DNA of 64,000 nucleotides from Arthrobacter sp. H35-D1 (GTDB lineage Bacteria > Actinomycetota > Actinomycetes > Actinomycetales > Micrococcaceae), in contig NZ_JASISP010000001.1 in NCBI RefSeq assembly GCF_030063185.1, positions 372,001 to 436,000 of the forward strand, given 5' to 3'. This document shows, piece after piece, positions 9,381 through 17,791 of this stretch; position 1 is the first letter of the stretch; each line of letters opens with the position of its first letter. The notes under the pieces were generated by a model, which ran no database searches, was not told the DNA's origin, and was given only the letters and a program-made list of their open reading frames with translations. Position numbers and translations under genes: made by a program.

Positions 9381-10019
9381 ATGCGCAGCATGGGAAAGTG
9401 GTCAATCAGCGCTACGCTGGCTGGCGTGGCCTTGATATTGGGCGGCTGTTCGGGTAGTCCGACACCATCGGAGTCCTCCGCAGACGCACCCGCCACAGCG
9501 GCCTCAAGCGCCACGTCCGCCTCCGGGACCACAACCCCGATTGAGGAAACCAGCGAGAGCCAGGCTCCGCCGTCGAACCTTCCCGCGGATTCGCCGGACC
9601 CGACTGTGCTGCCCAAAAACGCCTCAGTCACGCTATTTTTCATTGCGGAGGGCGACGGCGGGGTCTCGGGTCCCGCAGTGGGCTGCGGCGACAGCGCCGT
9701 TGCTGTGACGAGCCCGGTCGTCACCTTCACCGACCCGGTTGAGGGGGCGCTGCGAACGTTGCTCACCGACCATTCCCAACAGATCGGTCAGTCAGGGCTT
9801 TCCAACACGCTGTGGCAGTCACAGCTGGCGGTGGATTCGATTGACCGCGCTGGAAGTGCCATCACCGCACATCTGACCGGCACCCTCCTGATGGGCGGAA
9901 CATGCGACCTCCCGCGCGTTGAGCAGCAGCTTTTGCTCACTGCCGAGCGAGCAGCAGGCGCACCAGTGGCCATCACCATCAACGGGAAAACGTTGAGTGA
10001 GGCACTGAGCTTGAAGTAG
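9381..10019 (+). CDS. secreted lipoprotein, GerMN-like
   Basis: An AGGAGG at 9371 fixes the ATG at 9381, giving 212 residues. A short signal peptide ends in the lipobox LILGGC (Cys23), so the mature protein is lipid-anchored to the outer face of the membrane. A Ser/Thr/Ala/Pro linker (residues 24-85) precedes a globular part. There the pattern SVTLFFIAEGD, then TDPVEGALRTLL, then the beta-rich end resembles the GerMN fold seen in spore germination and LpqB-type lipoproteins. The family match is moderate and the function unknown. It looks monocistronic. Confidence 0.7.
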   Translation: MRSMGKWSISATLAGVALILGGCSGSPTPSESSADAPATAASSATSASGTTTPIEETSESQAPPSNLPADSPDPTVLPKNASVTLFFIAEGDGGVSGPAVGCGDSAVAVTSPVVTFTDPVEGALRTLLTDHSQQIGQSGLSNTLWQSQLAVDSIDRAGSAITAHLTGTLLMGGTCDLPRVEQQLLLTAERAAGAPVAITINGKTLSEALSLK

Positions 10020-10077
10020 CACGCACCTATAAAAACTTTTGATGCCTATTTAGCAACAATGGATATATCCTGAGCAA

Positions 10078-11391
10078 GTGAACACTCCAGCCTCCGGCGC
10101 CAATGCAGCCGCCGAATCATTGTCCGAAGAAACCGTCGACGCCTTGATTCGGGCGCAGCAGACCGCGCCGGCCGGGTCCGTGCACCGGCACGAGGCCCTG
10201 CTGTCTGCACGTGCAGCGAACATCAAGCAGTCAGCCGTGCGAGACGTATTTGAGATTTCCATGCAGCCAGGTCTCGTATCCCTGGCGGGAGGCAACCCGT
10301 ATTTGCAGTCGCTTCCACTGGAGAGGTTGGCCGCCACGGCCTCCTCCATCATTGCCGAGCACGGCTTGGAAGCGCTGCAGTATGGCGGAGGGCAGGGCAC
10401 CCTTGAGCTGCGCACCCAGATTTGCCAGGTCATGGCGGCCGAAGGCATCGTCGGCGCAGACCCGGACAACGTGGTGATTACTGCTGGTTCGCAGTCGGCG
10501 CAGGACGTCGCCGCCAAGGTCTTTTGCGATCCCGGTGACGTCATTTTGCTCGAGGATCCCACCTATGTGGGCGCACTCAACACCTTCGAAGCCTACGAGG
10601 TGGACATCCAGCCTGTCGCCGGCGACGAGCACGGCTTGATTCCCGAGGCGCTGCGCAGCACAATCGCCCGTCTGCAGGGCGAAGGCAAACGCATCAAGTT
10701 GCTGTACACGATCCCCAATTTCAACAATCCTTCAGGGGTCATGCTGGCCCCCGAGCGGCGGCAGGAAATTGTGAATATATGCCGTGAAGCGAATATCTTG
10801 GTTTTGGAGGACAACCCTTACGGGCTGTTGAAATTCGACGGCGTGCTGCCGCAGCCCTTGCGCGCGGAAAACCCCGAAGACGTGCTGTATCTGGGCTCAT
10901 TTTCCAAGATCTTCGCCCCTGGACTGCGTATTGGCTGGGCTCTGGTGCCCGCCCACCTGAAGCAGCGCTACTATCTGGCCAGCGAGGCCGTTACGCTTTG
11001 CCCTCCCACGTTCAACCAGTTGCTCGTCAGTGACTATTTGACCAACTATGACTGGCAAGGACAGATTGTCACGTACCGGGAGCTGTACGCACAACGGTGC
11101 GCGTCCTTGCTGGCGGCCCTTGACGAGTTCATGCCTGCCGGTGTCAGCTGGACGCGCCCCGAGGGCGGCTTCTTCGTGTGGCTCACTTTGCCCGAGGGAA
11201 TCGACAGCTACCCGTTGCTGTACACGGGAATCGATGCCGGAGTGGTGTTCGTCCCGGGCGCCGCTTTTTCTGCCGCCAATGGGCCCAGCAACAAGCTGCG
11301 CCTGGCATTCAGCGCCGTACCGCCCGAAACCCTGCGCGAAGGAGTCAAGCGGCTGGCTCCGGTGCTTGCGCAGGCCATCGCCGAACTGTAG
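10078..11391 (+). CDS. PLP-dependent aminotransferase (2-aminoadipate/MocR-like class I)
   Basis: A 437-residue fold-type I aminotransferase without the GntR DNA-binding domain of true MocR regulators. Key elements are SLAGGNPYLQSLPLE near residue 65, YGGGQGTLELRTQI, the NFNNPSG substrate/PLP loop, and YLGSFSKIFAPGLRIGW with the Schiff-base lysine (about residue 280). Relatives act on 2-aminoadipate, valine-pyruvate or aromatic acids; which one applies here is not clear. The GTG start lacks a good ribosome binding site. The next gene converges on it, 6 bases away. Confidence 0.85.
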   Translation: MNTPASGANAAAESLSEETVDALIRAQQTAPAGSVHRHEALLSARAANIKQSAVRDVFEISMQPGLVSLAGGNPYLQSLPLERLAATASSIIAEHGLEALQYGGGQGTLELRTQICQVMAAEGIVGADPDNVVITAGSQSAQDVAAKVFCDPGDVILLEDPTYVGALNTFEAYEVDIQPVAGDEHGLIPEALRSTIARLQGEGKRIKLLYTIPNFNNPSGVMLAPERRQEIVNICREANILVLEDNPYGLLKFDGVLPQPLRAENPEDVLYLGSFSKIFAPGLRIGWALVPAHLKQRYYLASEAVTLCPPTFNQLLVSDYLTNYDWQGQIVTYRELYAQRCASLLAALDEFMPAGVSWTRPEGGFFVWLTLPEGIDSYPLLYTGIDAGVVFVPGAAFSAANGPSNKLRLAFSAVPPETLREGVKRLAPVLAQAIAEL

Positions 11392-11397
11392 GCGCCG

Positions 11398-12165
11398 CTA
11401 CGGAAGAACCTTGCGGAACGGCCCGTCCCGCAGCCAGTCCTGGTGCATGGCGTTCTTGATGGATGGCGCCAGGACAGCAGTGAAATGCCGTGCCAGATAC
11501 GTTTCTCCGGCGGTGTTTGGATGTTCCATGTCGCTGCTGAGGTACTTGTTGTCCGCGCCCTGAAACCAGCCAAGGCCCACGGGATCCACAAAGCGTGCTC
11601 CGCTGGCCGCCGCCCCGTGGGAAAGTGTCGAAACGATCGGCGCCAGCACCCCTTGGGCGTCATTGGATTCGGAGGTGGGCCCCACCACGATCACTGTTGC
11701 ACGCGGCGCCAGCACCCTGACACGGGCTAGGGCCTTGTGCACTGCCGCTGCAAGGCCGGGCCGACCGGTGTCATTGTCGGAGCCAAAGAGGACCACCACC
11801 TGCGAATGCGAGGTAACGATCCTGTTGACCAAGTCCAAGAACACGTCGCCGTCGTCTCCGTGCTTCAGGTAGCCGGCGCCGTTTTCCGAGGCGTTGGTGA
11901 TTTCCGCCTTCAGCCCCATGGCGGCAATGAGACCCTGTTCCTGATCCGGCCAAGTGTCACCGGGGGTCTTGTACCCTGTGCTGAGAGAATCGCCGATGAC
12001 ATCGACGTGGACGTCCGTCACGGCGGCCCTGGCGGGCACCCCGGCGTAGGCGACGGCGGAAAATGCGACCAGCAGCAACACTGCCACAAGCAGCGATGCC
12101 GCCGTGGCCCTGCCCTGCCAGTGGAACCACCCGCCTGCGGCGGCGCTGCGGCCCTCGCTGGACAT
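11398..12165 (-). CDS. SGNH/GDSL-type hydrolase, membrane-anchored or secreted
   Basis: The 255-residue protein has one hydrophobic segment (about residues 21-44) acting as signal or anchor. It is followed by an SGNH-fold esterase domain: block I DVIGDSLSTGY (nucleophile Ser), block III FGSDNDTG, and block V SDMEHPNTAG with the DxxH pair. Such enzymes remove acyl groups from cell-surface carbohydrates or lipids; the substrate here is unknown. It lies downstream of the E2 gene on the same strand with a 147-base gap, so it is probably transcribed separately. Confidence 0.8.
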   Translation of the reverse strand: MSSEGRSAAAGGWFHWQGRATAASLLVAVLLLVAFSAVAYAGVPARAAVTDVHVDVIGDSLSTGYKTPGDTWPDQEQGLIAAMGLKAEITNASENGAGYLKHGDDGDVFLDLVNRIVTSHSQVVVLFGSDNDTGRPGLAAAVHKALARVRVLAPRATVIVVGPTSESNDAQGVLAPIVSTLSHGAAASGARFVDPVGLGWFQGADNKYLSSDMEHPNTAGETYLARHFTAVLAPSIKNAMHQDWLRDGPFRKVLP

Positions 12166-12312
12166 GGCTATGCCACCGGGCCCTGCCGTGGATATCCCGC
12201 GGACGGGAGCTGGATCCCTGTCATGACTCCAGCCTGCAGCACGGGATTCCGATGTCCCCGGACGCAGGCTGGCTGTTGTTTACGAGCAGGCTGAAAAATG
12301 GCAGCATTACCC

Positions 12313-13695
12313 TCAGTCTAGCAGGAGCGCGGGCTCCTCCATGATCGCGGCAACGTCGGCCATGAAGCGCGCGGACAGATCCCCGTCAACCACGCGGTGG
12401 TCAAAAGAGCCCCCAAGGGTGGTGATCCAGCGCGGGATGACTTCCCCGTCGAGCACCCACGGCTTTTGCTTGATGGTGCCAAAGGCCACAATCGCAACCT
12501 CTCCCGGGTTGATGATGGGCGTGCCGGTGTCGATGCCCAGCGCACCAATATTGGTGACCGTCAATGAGCCGCCCTGCATGTCCGCGGGTTGCGTCTTGCC
12601 CGCCCGGGCCGTGGTTGCCAAGGAGTTCAGCGCAACGGCCAGCTCCTTCAAGGACAGATTCTGGGCGTCCTTGATGTTCGGCACCATGAGTCCGCGCGGG
12701 GTTGCCGCAGCAATGCCGAGGTTCATGAAGTGCTTGATGATGATCTCGTCTCCTGTCCACGTGGCATTCACGGAAGGGTTCCGCGCAGCCGCCCAAATCA
12801 CGGCCTTGGCCAGAATCAGCAGCGGCGAGACCTTGATGCCGTCAAAATCTCGTGAGACTTTCAGCCGCTTGACGAACTCCATGGTTCGGGAAGCGTCCAC
12901 ATCGACGAAGATGCTCACATGCGGAGCTGAGAAAGCACTCTCCACCATGGCCTTGGCCGTGGCCTTGCGCACACCTTTGACCTTGATGCGTTCCACCCGG
13001 GGGTCGTCGGCCAGACCGCTTCCCTTGGCGGGCGCCCAAAAGGTACCGGCGCCGTCCTGCTCGGCCGTGCGCTGGTCCTGGTAACTGAGCAGGTCCTTTT
13101 TGGTCACTTCCCCGCGCACGCCCGTCGCCGAGACGTCGTTCAGGTCAATGCCCAAGTCCTTGGCGGCCTTGCGCACCGGCGGCTTGGCCAGCACGTGGGT
13201 GGGCTTTGCCAAGGGGGGTGCCACCGCGGCCAGGGCCTGAACCGGAACAACTTGGCCAGGAGCCGCTCGGTTCGAAGCACCCTGGGCGGGAACAGCGGAA
13301 GCCGAGCCAAGACGCGGGCGGCGCTTGACAGCGTCGGCCTTGGGTCCGGAACCCACCAGCGGCTTCATGACTTCCGTTTCAGGTGCTGCAGCTGCGGGAT
13401 CTGCGGCGTCGGCGGGTGCAGCGGGTGCGGCTGCCCCGGCCACTGCCGAAATTTCAGAGCCAATGGCAATAATGGGGGTGCCCACGTCCACCGTCTCGCC
13501 CTCGGCCACCATCAGCTGGGCCACCATTCCTGCGTGCGGAGAAGGCAGCTCAACGATGGACTTGGCTGTTTCAATCTCCACGATCACGTCGTTGATGGCA
13601 ACAATGTCGCCCAGCTTGACCTTCCACGAGACTATTTCAGCCTCGGTCAGGCCTTCGCCGACATCGGGCAAATTGAACAGGAAAAGGTTCGACAT
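12313..13695 (-). CDS. dihydrolipoamide acyltransferase E2 of 2-oxoacid dehydrogenase complex
   Basis: The 460-residue E2 core has three recognisable parts. An N-terminal lipoyl domain carries the lipoylated Lys45 in [13 protein letters not shown] peripheral subunit-binding domain at about residues 167-200 contains [19 protein letters not shown]. The C-terminal catalytic domain has FDHRVVDGD holding the HxxxDG active site. Ala/Pro linkers join them. AGGAAGG lies seven bases before the ATG. It is the last gene of a three-gene operon with E1alpha and E1beta. Whether the complex acts on branched-chain oxoacids or pyruvate cannot be settled by sequence reading; no dedicated E3 gene is in the window. 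Confidence 0.92.
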   Translation of the reverse strand: MSNLFLFNLPDVGEGLTEAEIVSWKVKLGDIVAINDVIVEIETAKSIVELPSPHAGMVAQLMVAEGETVDVGTPIIAIGSEISAVAGAAAPAAPADAADPAAAAPETEVMKPLVGSGPKADAVKRRPRLGSASAVPAQGASNRAAPGQVVPVQALAAVAPPLAKPTHVLAKPPVRKAAKDLGIDLNDVSATGVRGEVTKKDLLSYQDQRTAEQDGAGTFWAPAKGSGLADDPRVERIKVKGVRKATAKAMVESAFSAPHVSIFVDVDASRTMEFVKRLKVSRDFDGIKVSPLLILAKAVIWAAARNPSVNATWTGDEIIIKHFMNLGIAAATPRGLMVPNIKDAQNLSLKELAVALNSLATTARAGKTQPADMQGGSLTVTNIGALGIDTGTPIINPGEVAIVAFGTIKQKPWVLDGEVIPRWITTLGGSFDHRVVDGDLSARFMADVAAIMEEPALLLD

Positions 13696-13707
13696 GGTGC
13701 GGCCTTC

Positions 13708-14682
13708 CTAGTATGCGAAGGCGCGGTCCAACGCCTCCAGCATGCGGTCGATGTCCGGCAGGTAGTGCTCTTCAACGCGGGCCACCGGGTAGGGCATGTG
13801 GAAGCCGCCCACGCGGATGGCCGGGGCTTCAAGCGAATAAAAGCAGCGTTCGCTGATGCGGGAGGCAATTTCGCCTCCCATGCCACCGAAGGTGGGGGCT
13901 TCGTGGGCCACCACGAGCCGCCCGGTTTTGTTCACCGACGCCTCGAGTGCATCGAAGTCGATCGGGGAGATGGAGCGCAGGTCAATGACCTCGACGCTGT
14001 GCCCGTCCTCGGCTGCGGCATTGGCGGCGGCGAGGGCCACCGGCACCAGCGGACCGTAGGCGACCAGAGTTGCATCGCTGCCTTCGCGGACCACATGGGC
14101 CTTGAACGGGTCTCCGGGGGAGTTTTTCGTGTCCACTTCGCCCTTGAGCCAGTATCGGCGCTTGGGTTCAAAAACAATCACTGGGTCCATGCACTCGACG
14201 GCCTGTTGGATCATCCAGTAGGCGTCGTTGGCATTGGAAGGGCTGATGATGCGCAGGCCTGGGGTGTGGGCGAACAGTGCTTCGGGCGACTCCGAGTGGT
14301 GCTCAATGGAGCCGATACCCCCGCCATACGGAATCCGGATGACCACGGGAGCGCTGAGCTGGCCGTCGGAGCGGGTATGAATCTTTGCCAGCTGCGTGGT
14401 GATTTGGTTGAAGGCCGGGAACACGAAGCCGTCGAACTGGATCTCGCAAATGGGTCGGTGCCCGCGCAGGGCCATGCCAATGGCCGTGCCAATAATGCCG
14501 GACTCAGCCAGCGGCGTGTCCATGACCCGATGGCCACCAAATTCCTTCTTCAGCCCCTCGGTGACGCGATACACGCCGCCGAGCGAACCAATGTCTTCAC
14601 CCATCAGGAAACTCTTGGGGTCGTTCGCCAAGGTGGCGCGCAGGCCTTCATTGATGGCCTTGGCAATGGTCATGGTGCTCAT
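13708..14682 (-). CDS. 2-oxoacid dehydrogenase E1 beta subunit
   Basis: The 324-residue protein matches the transketolase-like beta subunit of branched-chain or pyruvate dehydrogenase. MTIAKAINEGLRATL, FLMGEDIGSLGGVYRVTEGL and DTPLAESGIIGTAIG are the family landmarks. FVFPAFNQI and MDPVIVFEPKRRYW follow, and PYPVARVEEHYLPD is near the end. The Glu in GEDIG would activate thiamine diphosphate bound by the alpha subunit. Its ATG overlaps the stop of E1alpha (ATGA), and 12 bases separate its stop from the E2 start, so the three are translationally coupled. Confidence 0.93.
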   Translation of the reverse strand: MSTMTIAKAINEGLRATLANDPKSFLMGEDIGSLGGVYRVTEGLKKEFGGHRVMDTPLAESGIIGTAIGMALRGHRPICEIQFDGFVFPAFNQITTQLAKIHTRSDGQLSAPVVIRIPYGGGIGSIEHHSESPEALFAHTPGLRIISPSNANDAYWMIQQAVECMDPVIVFEPKRRYWLKGEVDTKNSPGDPFKAHVVREGSDATLVAYGPLVPVALAAANAAAEDGHSVEVIDLRSISPIDFDALEASVNKTGRLVVAHEAPTFGGMGGEIASRISERCFYSLEAPAIRVGGFHMPYPVARVEEHYLPDIDRMLEALDRAFAY

Positions 14683-15944
14683 GCTGCACCGCCCTGGGGT
14701 GTGGAAGCCTGCGTCGTGGAAGGTTGTGTCGTGGCATCGGCAAACGACGCCTCGTAATTTTCAAACCAAGCCAGCTCTTCAGCGACCAAAGGGTGGGCCT
14801 GGGCGTAAACGGTGGCGAACTTTTGGCGAATGTCGGCTCCACCCAGCGCCAGCGTGGCCTTGCGCACATGCGCAGCCAGCTCGTCGCCGTCGTTCTTCAC
14901 TTGTTCAAAGAAGGCGTCATCGGCAAGGCCCTCACCGCGCAGGTAGGTTTCAAGGCGCAGCAGCGGGTCCTTGGCCTTCCAGAGTTCCTCTTCAGCCATC
15001 ATCCTGTACTTGGTGGGGTCATCTGCCGTGGTGTGTGCGCCCACCCGATAGGTGGAGGCCTCAATCATGACGGGGCCGAGGCCGCTGCGGGCATGGTCGA
15101 GGGCCCACTTGGACACCGCGTAAACGGCCAGGACGTCGTTGCCGTCAACGCGGATGCCGGGAATGCCATACCCGCCGGCACGGTTCACCAGCGGGACCTT
15201 GGACTGCACCTCGAAGGGCACCGAGATGGCCCAATTATTGTTCTGGCAGAAGAACACGACCGGAGCGTCGTAGGATGCGGCGAAGACCATCGACTCATGG
15301 ACGTCGCCCTCGCTGCTCGCGCCGTCGCCAAAGTACGCTGTGACGGCGGCAGGCTCGGTGGAGGGATCAGCCGCGATGTCGCGGGAAATTCCCATCGCAT
15401 ACCCGACGGCGTGCGGCACCTGGGCCGCCAGCACGAGCGTGTACAGGTGGAAATTCTTCTCCCGGGGGTCCCATCCGCCATTGGATTCGCCGCGAAAGAG
15501 CTTGAGCAGGTCGGCCAGGTCCACGCCGCGCGTTAGCGCCACGCCATGTTCGCGGTAGGTGGGAAACGCATAGTCGGCCTTGTTCATGGCCCGCCCGGAA
15601 CCGATCTGGGCAGCTTCCTGACCAACAACCGGCACCCACAAGGCCAGCTCGCCCTGGCGCTGAAGCGCGGTTGCTTCTGTGTCAAAGCGGCGCACAGTGG
15701 CCATGTCCCGGTAGAAGCCACGCAGGTCTTCCGCGTCCAGTGCTTCTACGTAAGGACTGAACGTTGCGTCGTGGCGGGATTCTCCGCGCTCGTCAAGGAG
15801 CTGGACCGCGTCCTGCGGCCCCACGGCCGTACTGCGCAAAACACCTGCAGACTCCCCCGCCGGAGGGTGCGTCGATACATCCGGGCTCGCGGCATCCGAG
15901 CTCGTGCGGACTGTCCCTGCAGCAGCTTCTTGGGGGGTGCCCAT
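14679..15944 (-). CDS. 2-oxoacid dehydrogenase E1 alpha subunit
   Basis: The start chosen is the ATG at 15944 (MGTPQEAAAG), because GAGGAGA lies just before it; an in-frame start 11 codons upstream has no such site. The 421-residue protein binds thiamine diphosphate through GDGASSEGDVHESM and the closing NN of FCQNNNWAIS. FYRDMATVRRFDTEATALQRQGEL is the conserved N-terminal E1alpha motif. ASTYRVGAHTTADDP is the loop that is phosphorylated in mitochondrial relatives. It heads the E1alpha-E1beta-E2 operon, with a good promoter upstream near 16045. Confidence 0.92.
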   Translation of the reverse strand: MGTPQEAAAGTVRTSSDAASPDVSTHPPAGESAGVLRSTAVGPQDAVQLLDERGESRHDATFSPYVEALDAEDLRGFYRDMATVRRFDTEATALQRQGELALWVPVVGQEAAQIGSGRAMNKADYAFPTYREHGVALTRGVDLADLLKLFRGESNGGWDPREKNFHLYTLVLAAQVPHAVGYAMGISRDIAADPSTEPAAVTAYFGDGASSEGDVHESMVFAASYDAPVVFFCQNNNWAISVPFEVQSKVPLVNRAGGYGIPGIRVDGNDVLAVYAVSKWALDHARSGLGPVMIEASTYRVGAHTTADDPTKYRMMAEEELWKAKDPLLRLETYLRGEGLADDAFFEQVKNDGDELAAHVRKATLALGGADIRQKFATVYAQAHPLVAEELAWFENYEASFADATTQPSTTQASTPQGGAA

Positions 15945-16039
15945 GCTGTCTCCTCGTCTGCCGAATTCCAGAGGCAAACTGCCCCTGTCCCGACTCGTGG
16001 GTGCCGATATATGTCCCTTCGGGAATTCATTCCCCGTGG

Positions 16040-16081
16040 TGTATATATATACGTTTTCGATTTACAACTGTATCGGTACAG
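16040..16081 (-). promoter_or_regulatory. promoter and palindromic operator of the 2-oxoacid dehydrogenase operon
   Basis: Reading the minus strand, TTGTAA (16067-16062) and TATACA (16045-16040) are separated by 16 bases. The -10 lies in the self-complementary GTATATATATAC. Just upstream of the -35 is an inverted repeat, CTGTA-TCGG-TACAG (16068-16081), with looser outer arms TTTAC/GTAAA, which could bind a local regulator. No regulator gene is adjacent. Confidence 0.5.
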
Positions 16082-16108
16082 GCTGGTAAACCACGCCTTT
16101 GTTAACCG

Positions 16109-17230
16109 CTAGGAACGTCGTGGCGCTTTTGTATAGGAGGCACAGATTTCAAGGAATCGGGTGTTGGCTTCGATTTCGCCGATGCTGACCCTGACGCCTT
16201 CGTCGCCGAAGGCCCGCACCGACAATGCCTGGCTTTGGGCCAGTGCCGCAAACTCTTGGCTGTTGGCGCCAAGTTCCAGCCACACGAAGTTCCCTTGGGC
16301 ATCAGGGACATGCCATCCAAGCGCCGAGAGCCCGGCCATAACCCGGTCGCGCTCATCCACAAGACTTTGTACTCTTTCCACAACTTGCTTGTAGTTCTCC
16401 AACGACGCGACGGCAGCTTGCTCGGCAATCCCGGAGACGGCAAAGGGTGCGGCCGCAGCCCTGAGGTATAGGGTGACACTTGGCTGGGAAATGGAGTAAC
16501 CCACCCGCAGCCCGGCAAGGCCATGGGCCTTGGAAAATGTCCGGAGCACCAAGACATTGGGGTATTTGCGGTAGAGGGCAAGGCCGTCGACCGCCTGGTC
16601 TGCCCGGACGAATTCCTCATAGGCCTCATCGACAACAATCGCCACGTTTGTGGGGATGCTGCGGATAAAGTCCTCAGTCTCCTGCACGCGCAGTGCCGTT
16701 CCCGTGGGATTGTTGGGCGTGCACAGCAACACCACCTTGGTGTTTTTCGTAACGGCTGCTGCCATGGCATCCAAGTCGTGGCTCCCATCGGCGCACACGG
16801 GGACCTGAACACTCTTGGCTCCCGCCAGCCCCACGCAGATGGGGTAGGCCTCAAAGGAACGCCAGGCGTAAACCACCTCGTCTTGGATGCCGTCGCTGTT
16901 TTGTCCAGAGAAGGCAGCGAGGATCTGGTTCAAGGCCCCGAGACTGCCGGCACCTGTGACGATGTCGTCGGCGGGGACGTCGAGAAAGGCAGCCAATGCG
17001 TTGCGCAAAAGCGTGCAACTTGTGTCCGGGTACCGGTGCACATCATGTGCCGTACGGAGTACATCCAGCACGGCCGGCACCGGCCCCAGCGGATTTTCGT
17101 TGGAGGAAAGCTTGAAACTTTCCAGTCCGGGCACGGCTTCCGGCGGTTTGCCCGCAGCGTATTTGGGAAGCAGGCCCACCACGGGCCGCGGTTGCACGCC
17201 GGATTGTGCTGTCCTGTTTGTCTCGGTCAT
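16109..17230 (-). CDS. hisC: histidinol-phosphate / aromatic aminotransferase
   Basis: A 373-residue class II aminotransferase. Landmarks are KLSSNENPLGP (N-terminal HisC motif), VTGAGSLGALNQI, CTPNNPTGTAL, and FSKAHGLAGLRVGY with the PLP lysine. VRVSIGEIEANTRFLEIC closes the protein. Location outside a his operon, and next to a 2-oxoacid dehydrogenase operon, favours an aromatic or branched-chain aminotransferase role (Pat type) over histidine synthesis; this is inference. It lies about 130 bases upstream of the dehydrogenase promoter on the same strand. Confidence 0.85.
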   Translation of the reverse strand: MTETNRTAQSGVQPRPVVGLLPKYAAGKPPEAVPGLESFKLSSNENPLGPVPAVLDVLRTAHDVHRYPDTSCTLLRNALAAFLDVPADDIVTGAGSLGALNQILAAFSGQNSDGIQDEVVYAWRSFEAYPICVGLAGAKSVQVPVCADGSHDLDAMAAAVTKNTKVVLLCTPNNPTGTALRVQETEDFIRSIPTNVAIVVDEAYEEFVRADQAVDGLALYRKYPNVLVLRTFSKAHGLAGLRVGYSISQPSVTLYLRAAAAPFAVSGIAEQAAVASLENYKQVVERVQSLVDERDRVMAGLSALGWHVPDAQGNFVWLELGANSQEFAALAQSQALSVRAFGDEGVRVSIGEIEANTRFLEICASYTKAPRRS

Positions 17231-17296
17231 GTCTCAAGCTTAAGCCAGCCTGGGCCGGGGAGGTATTTTGGGGTCGGACTGTGGAACGATGGACGC

Positions 17297-17725
17297 ATGC
17301 GCCGATTCGTAATTCACATCGTCATAAACGCCCTTGCCCTGTGGCTGGCAAGCTGGGTTCTGCCCGGCCTGCAGATCGCCTCGACCTCGATTGTGGGCAG
17401 TGACGTGGCGGGAGTTGGCGGAACCGCCAACACCATCAACGTAGTGTTGGCTTATCTGTTCATCGGCCTTGTTTTTGGTTTGGTCAATGCTGTCGTCAAG
17501 CCCATTGTGAAGCTTTTGTCGTTGCCGGTGACCATCCTGACACTTGGCCTGTTCACGATCATTATCAACGCGGCCATGTTGTGGTTGACAGCATGGGTCA
17601 GCACTTTCACCCCCATCCAGTTCACGATTGACGATTTTTTCTGGACTGCCATCCTTGCGGCCCTGATCATCAGCTTTGTCTCCATGCTGACGAGCACTCT
17701 GGGCAAATCGACGTCACGCCGGTAA
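17297..17725 (+). CDS. phage holin family 4 / small membrane protein
   Basis: The ATG at 17297 gives 142 residues: MRRFVIHIVINALALWLASWVLPG, then a loop, then three more hydrophobic helices (YLFIGLVFGLVNAVVKP, LGLFTIIINAAMLWL and AAL.IISFVSML). This four-helix layout with VNAVVKPIVKLLSLPVTILTLG is the signature of the Phage_holin_4_2 family. These are widespread chromosomal proteins of unknown function, and the name does not imply a prophage. No phage genes are nearby. It is divergent from the HisC-like gene. Confidence 0.8.
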   Translation: MRRFVIHIVINALALWLASWVLPGLQIASTSIVGSDVAGVGGTANTINVVLAYLFIGLVFGLVNAVVKPIVKLLSLPVTILTLGLFTIIINAAMLWLTAWVSTFTPIQFTIDDFFWTAILAALIISFVSMLTSTLGKSTSRR

Positions 17726-17791
17726 CCGGCCCTCGACAAATAGCCTTCTCCACACCCGGCCCTTTGATCGCGTTTAGGTGTGTCCGGCCAG

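Noticed and set aside
13195-14757. 520-codon plus-strand frame opposite the E1beta and E2 genes
   Set aside because: Antisense to conserved 2-oxoacid dehydrogenase genes; composition is typical of a shadow frame.
17297-17725. Prophage remnant suggested by the holin-family protein
   Set aside because: No endolysin, integrase, tail or capsid genes are nearby, and this holin family is common on chromosomes outside phages.
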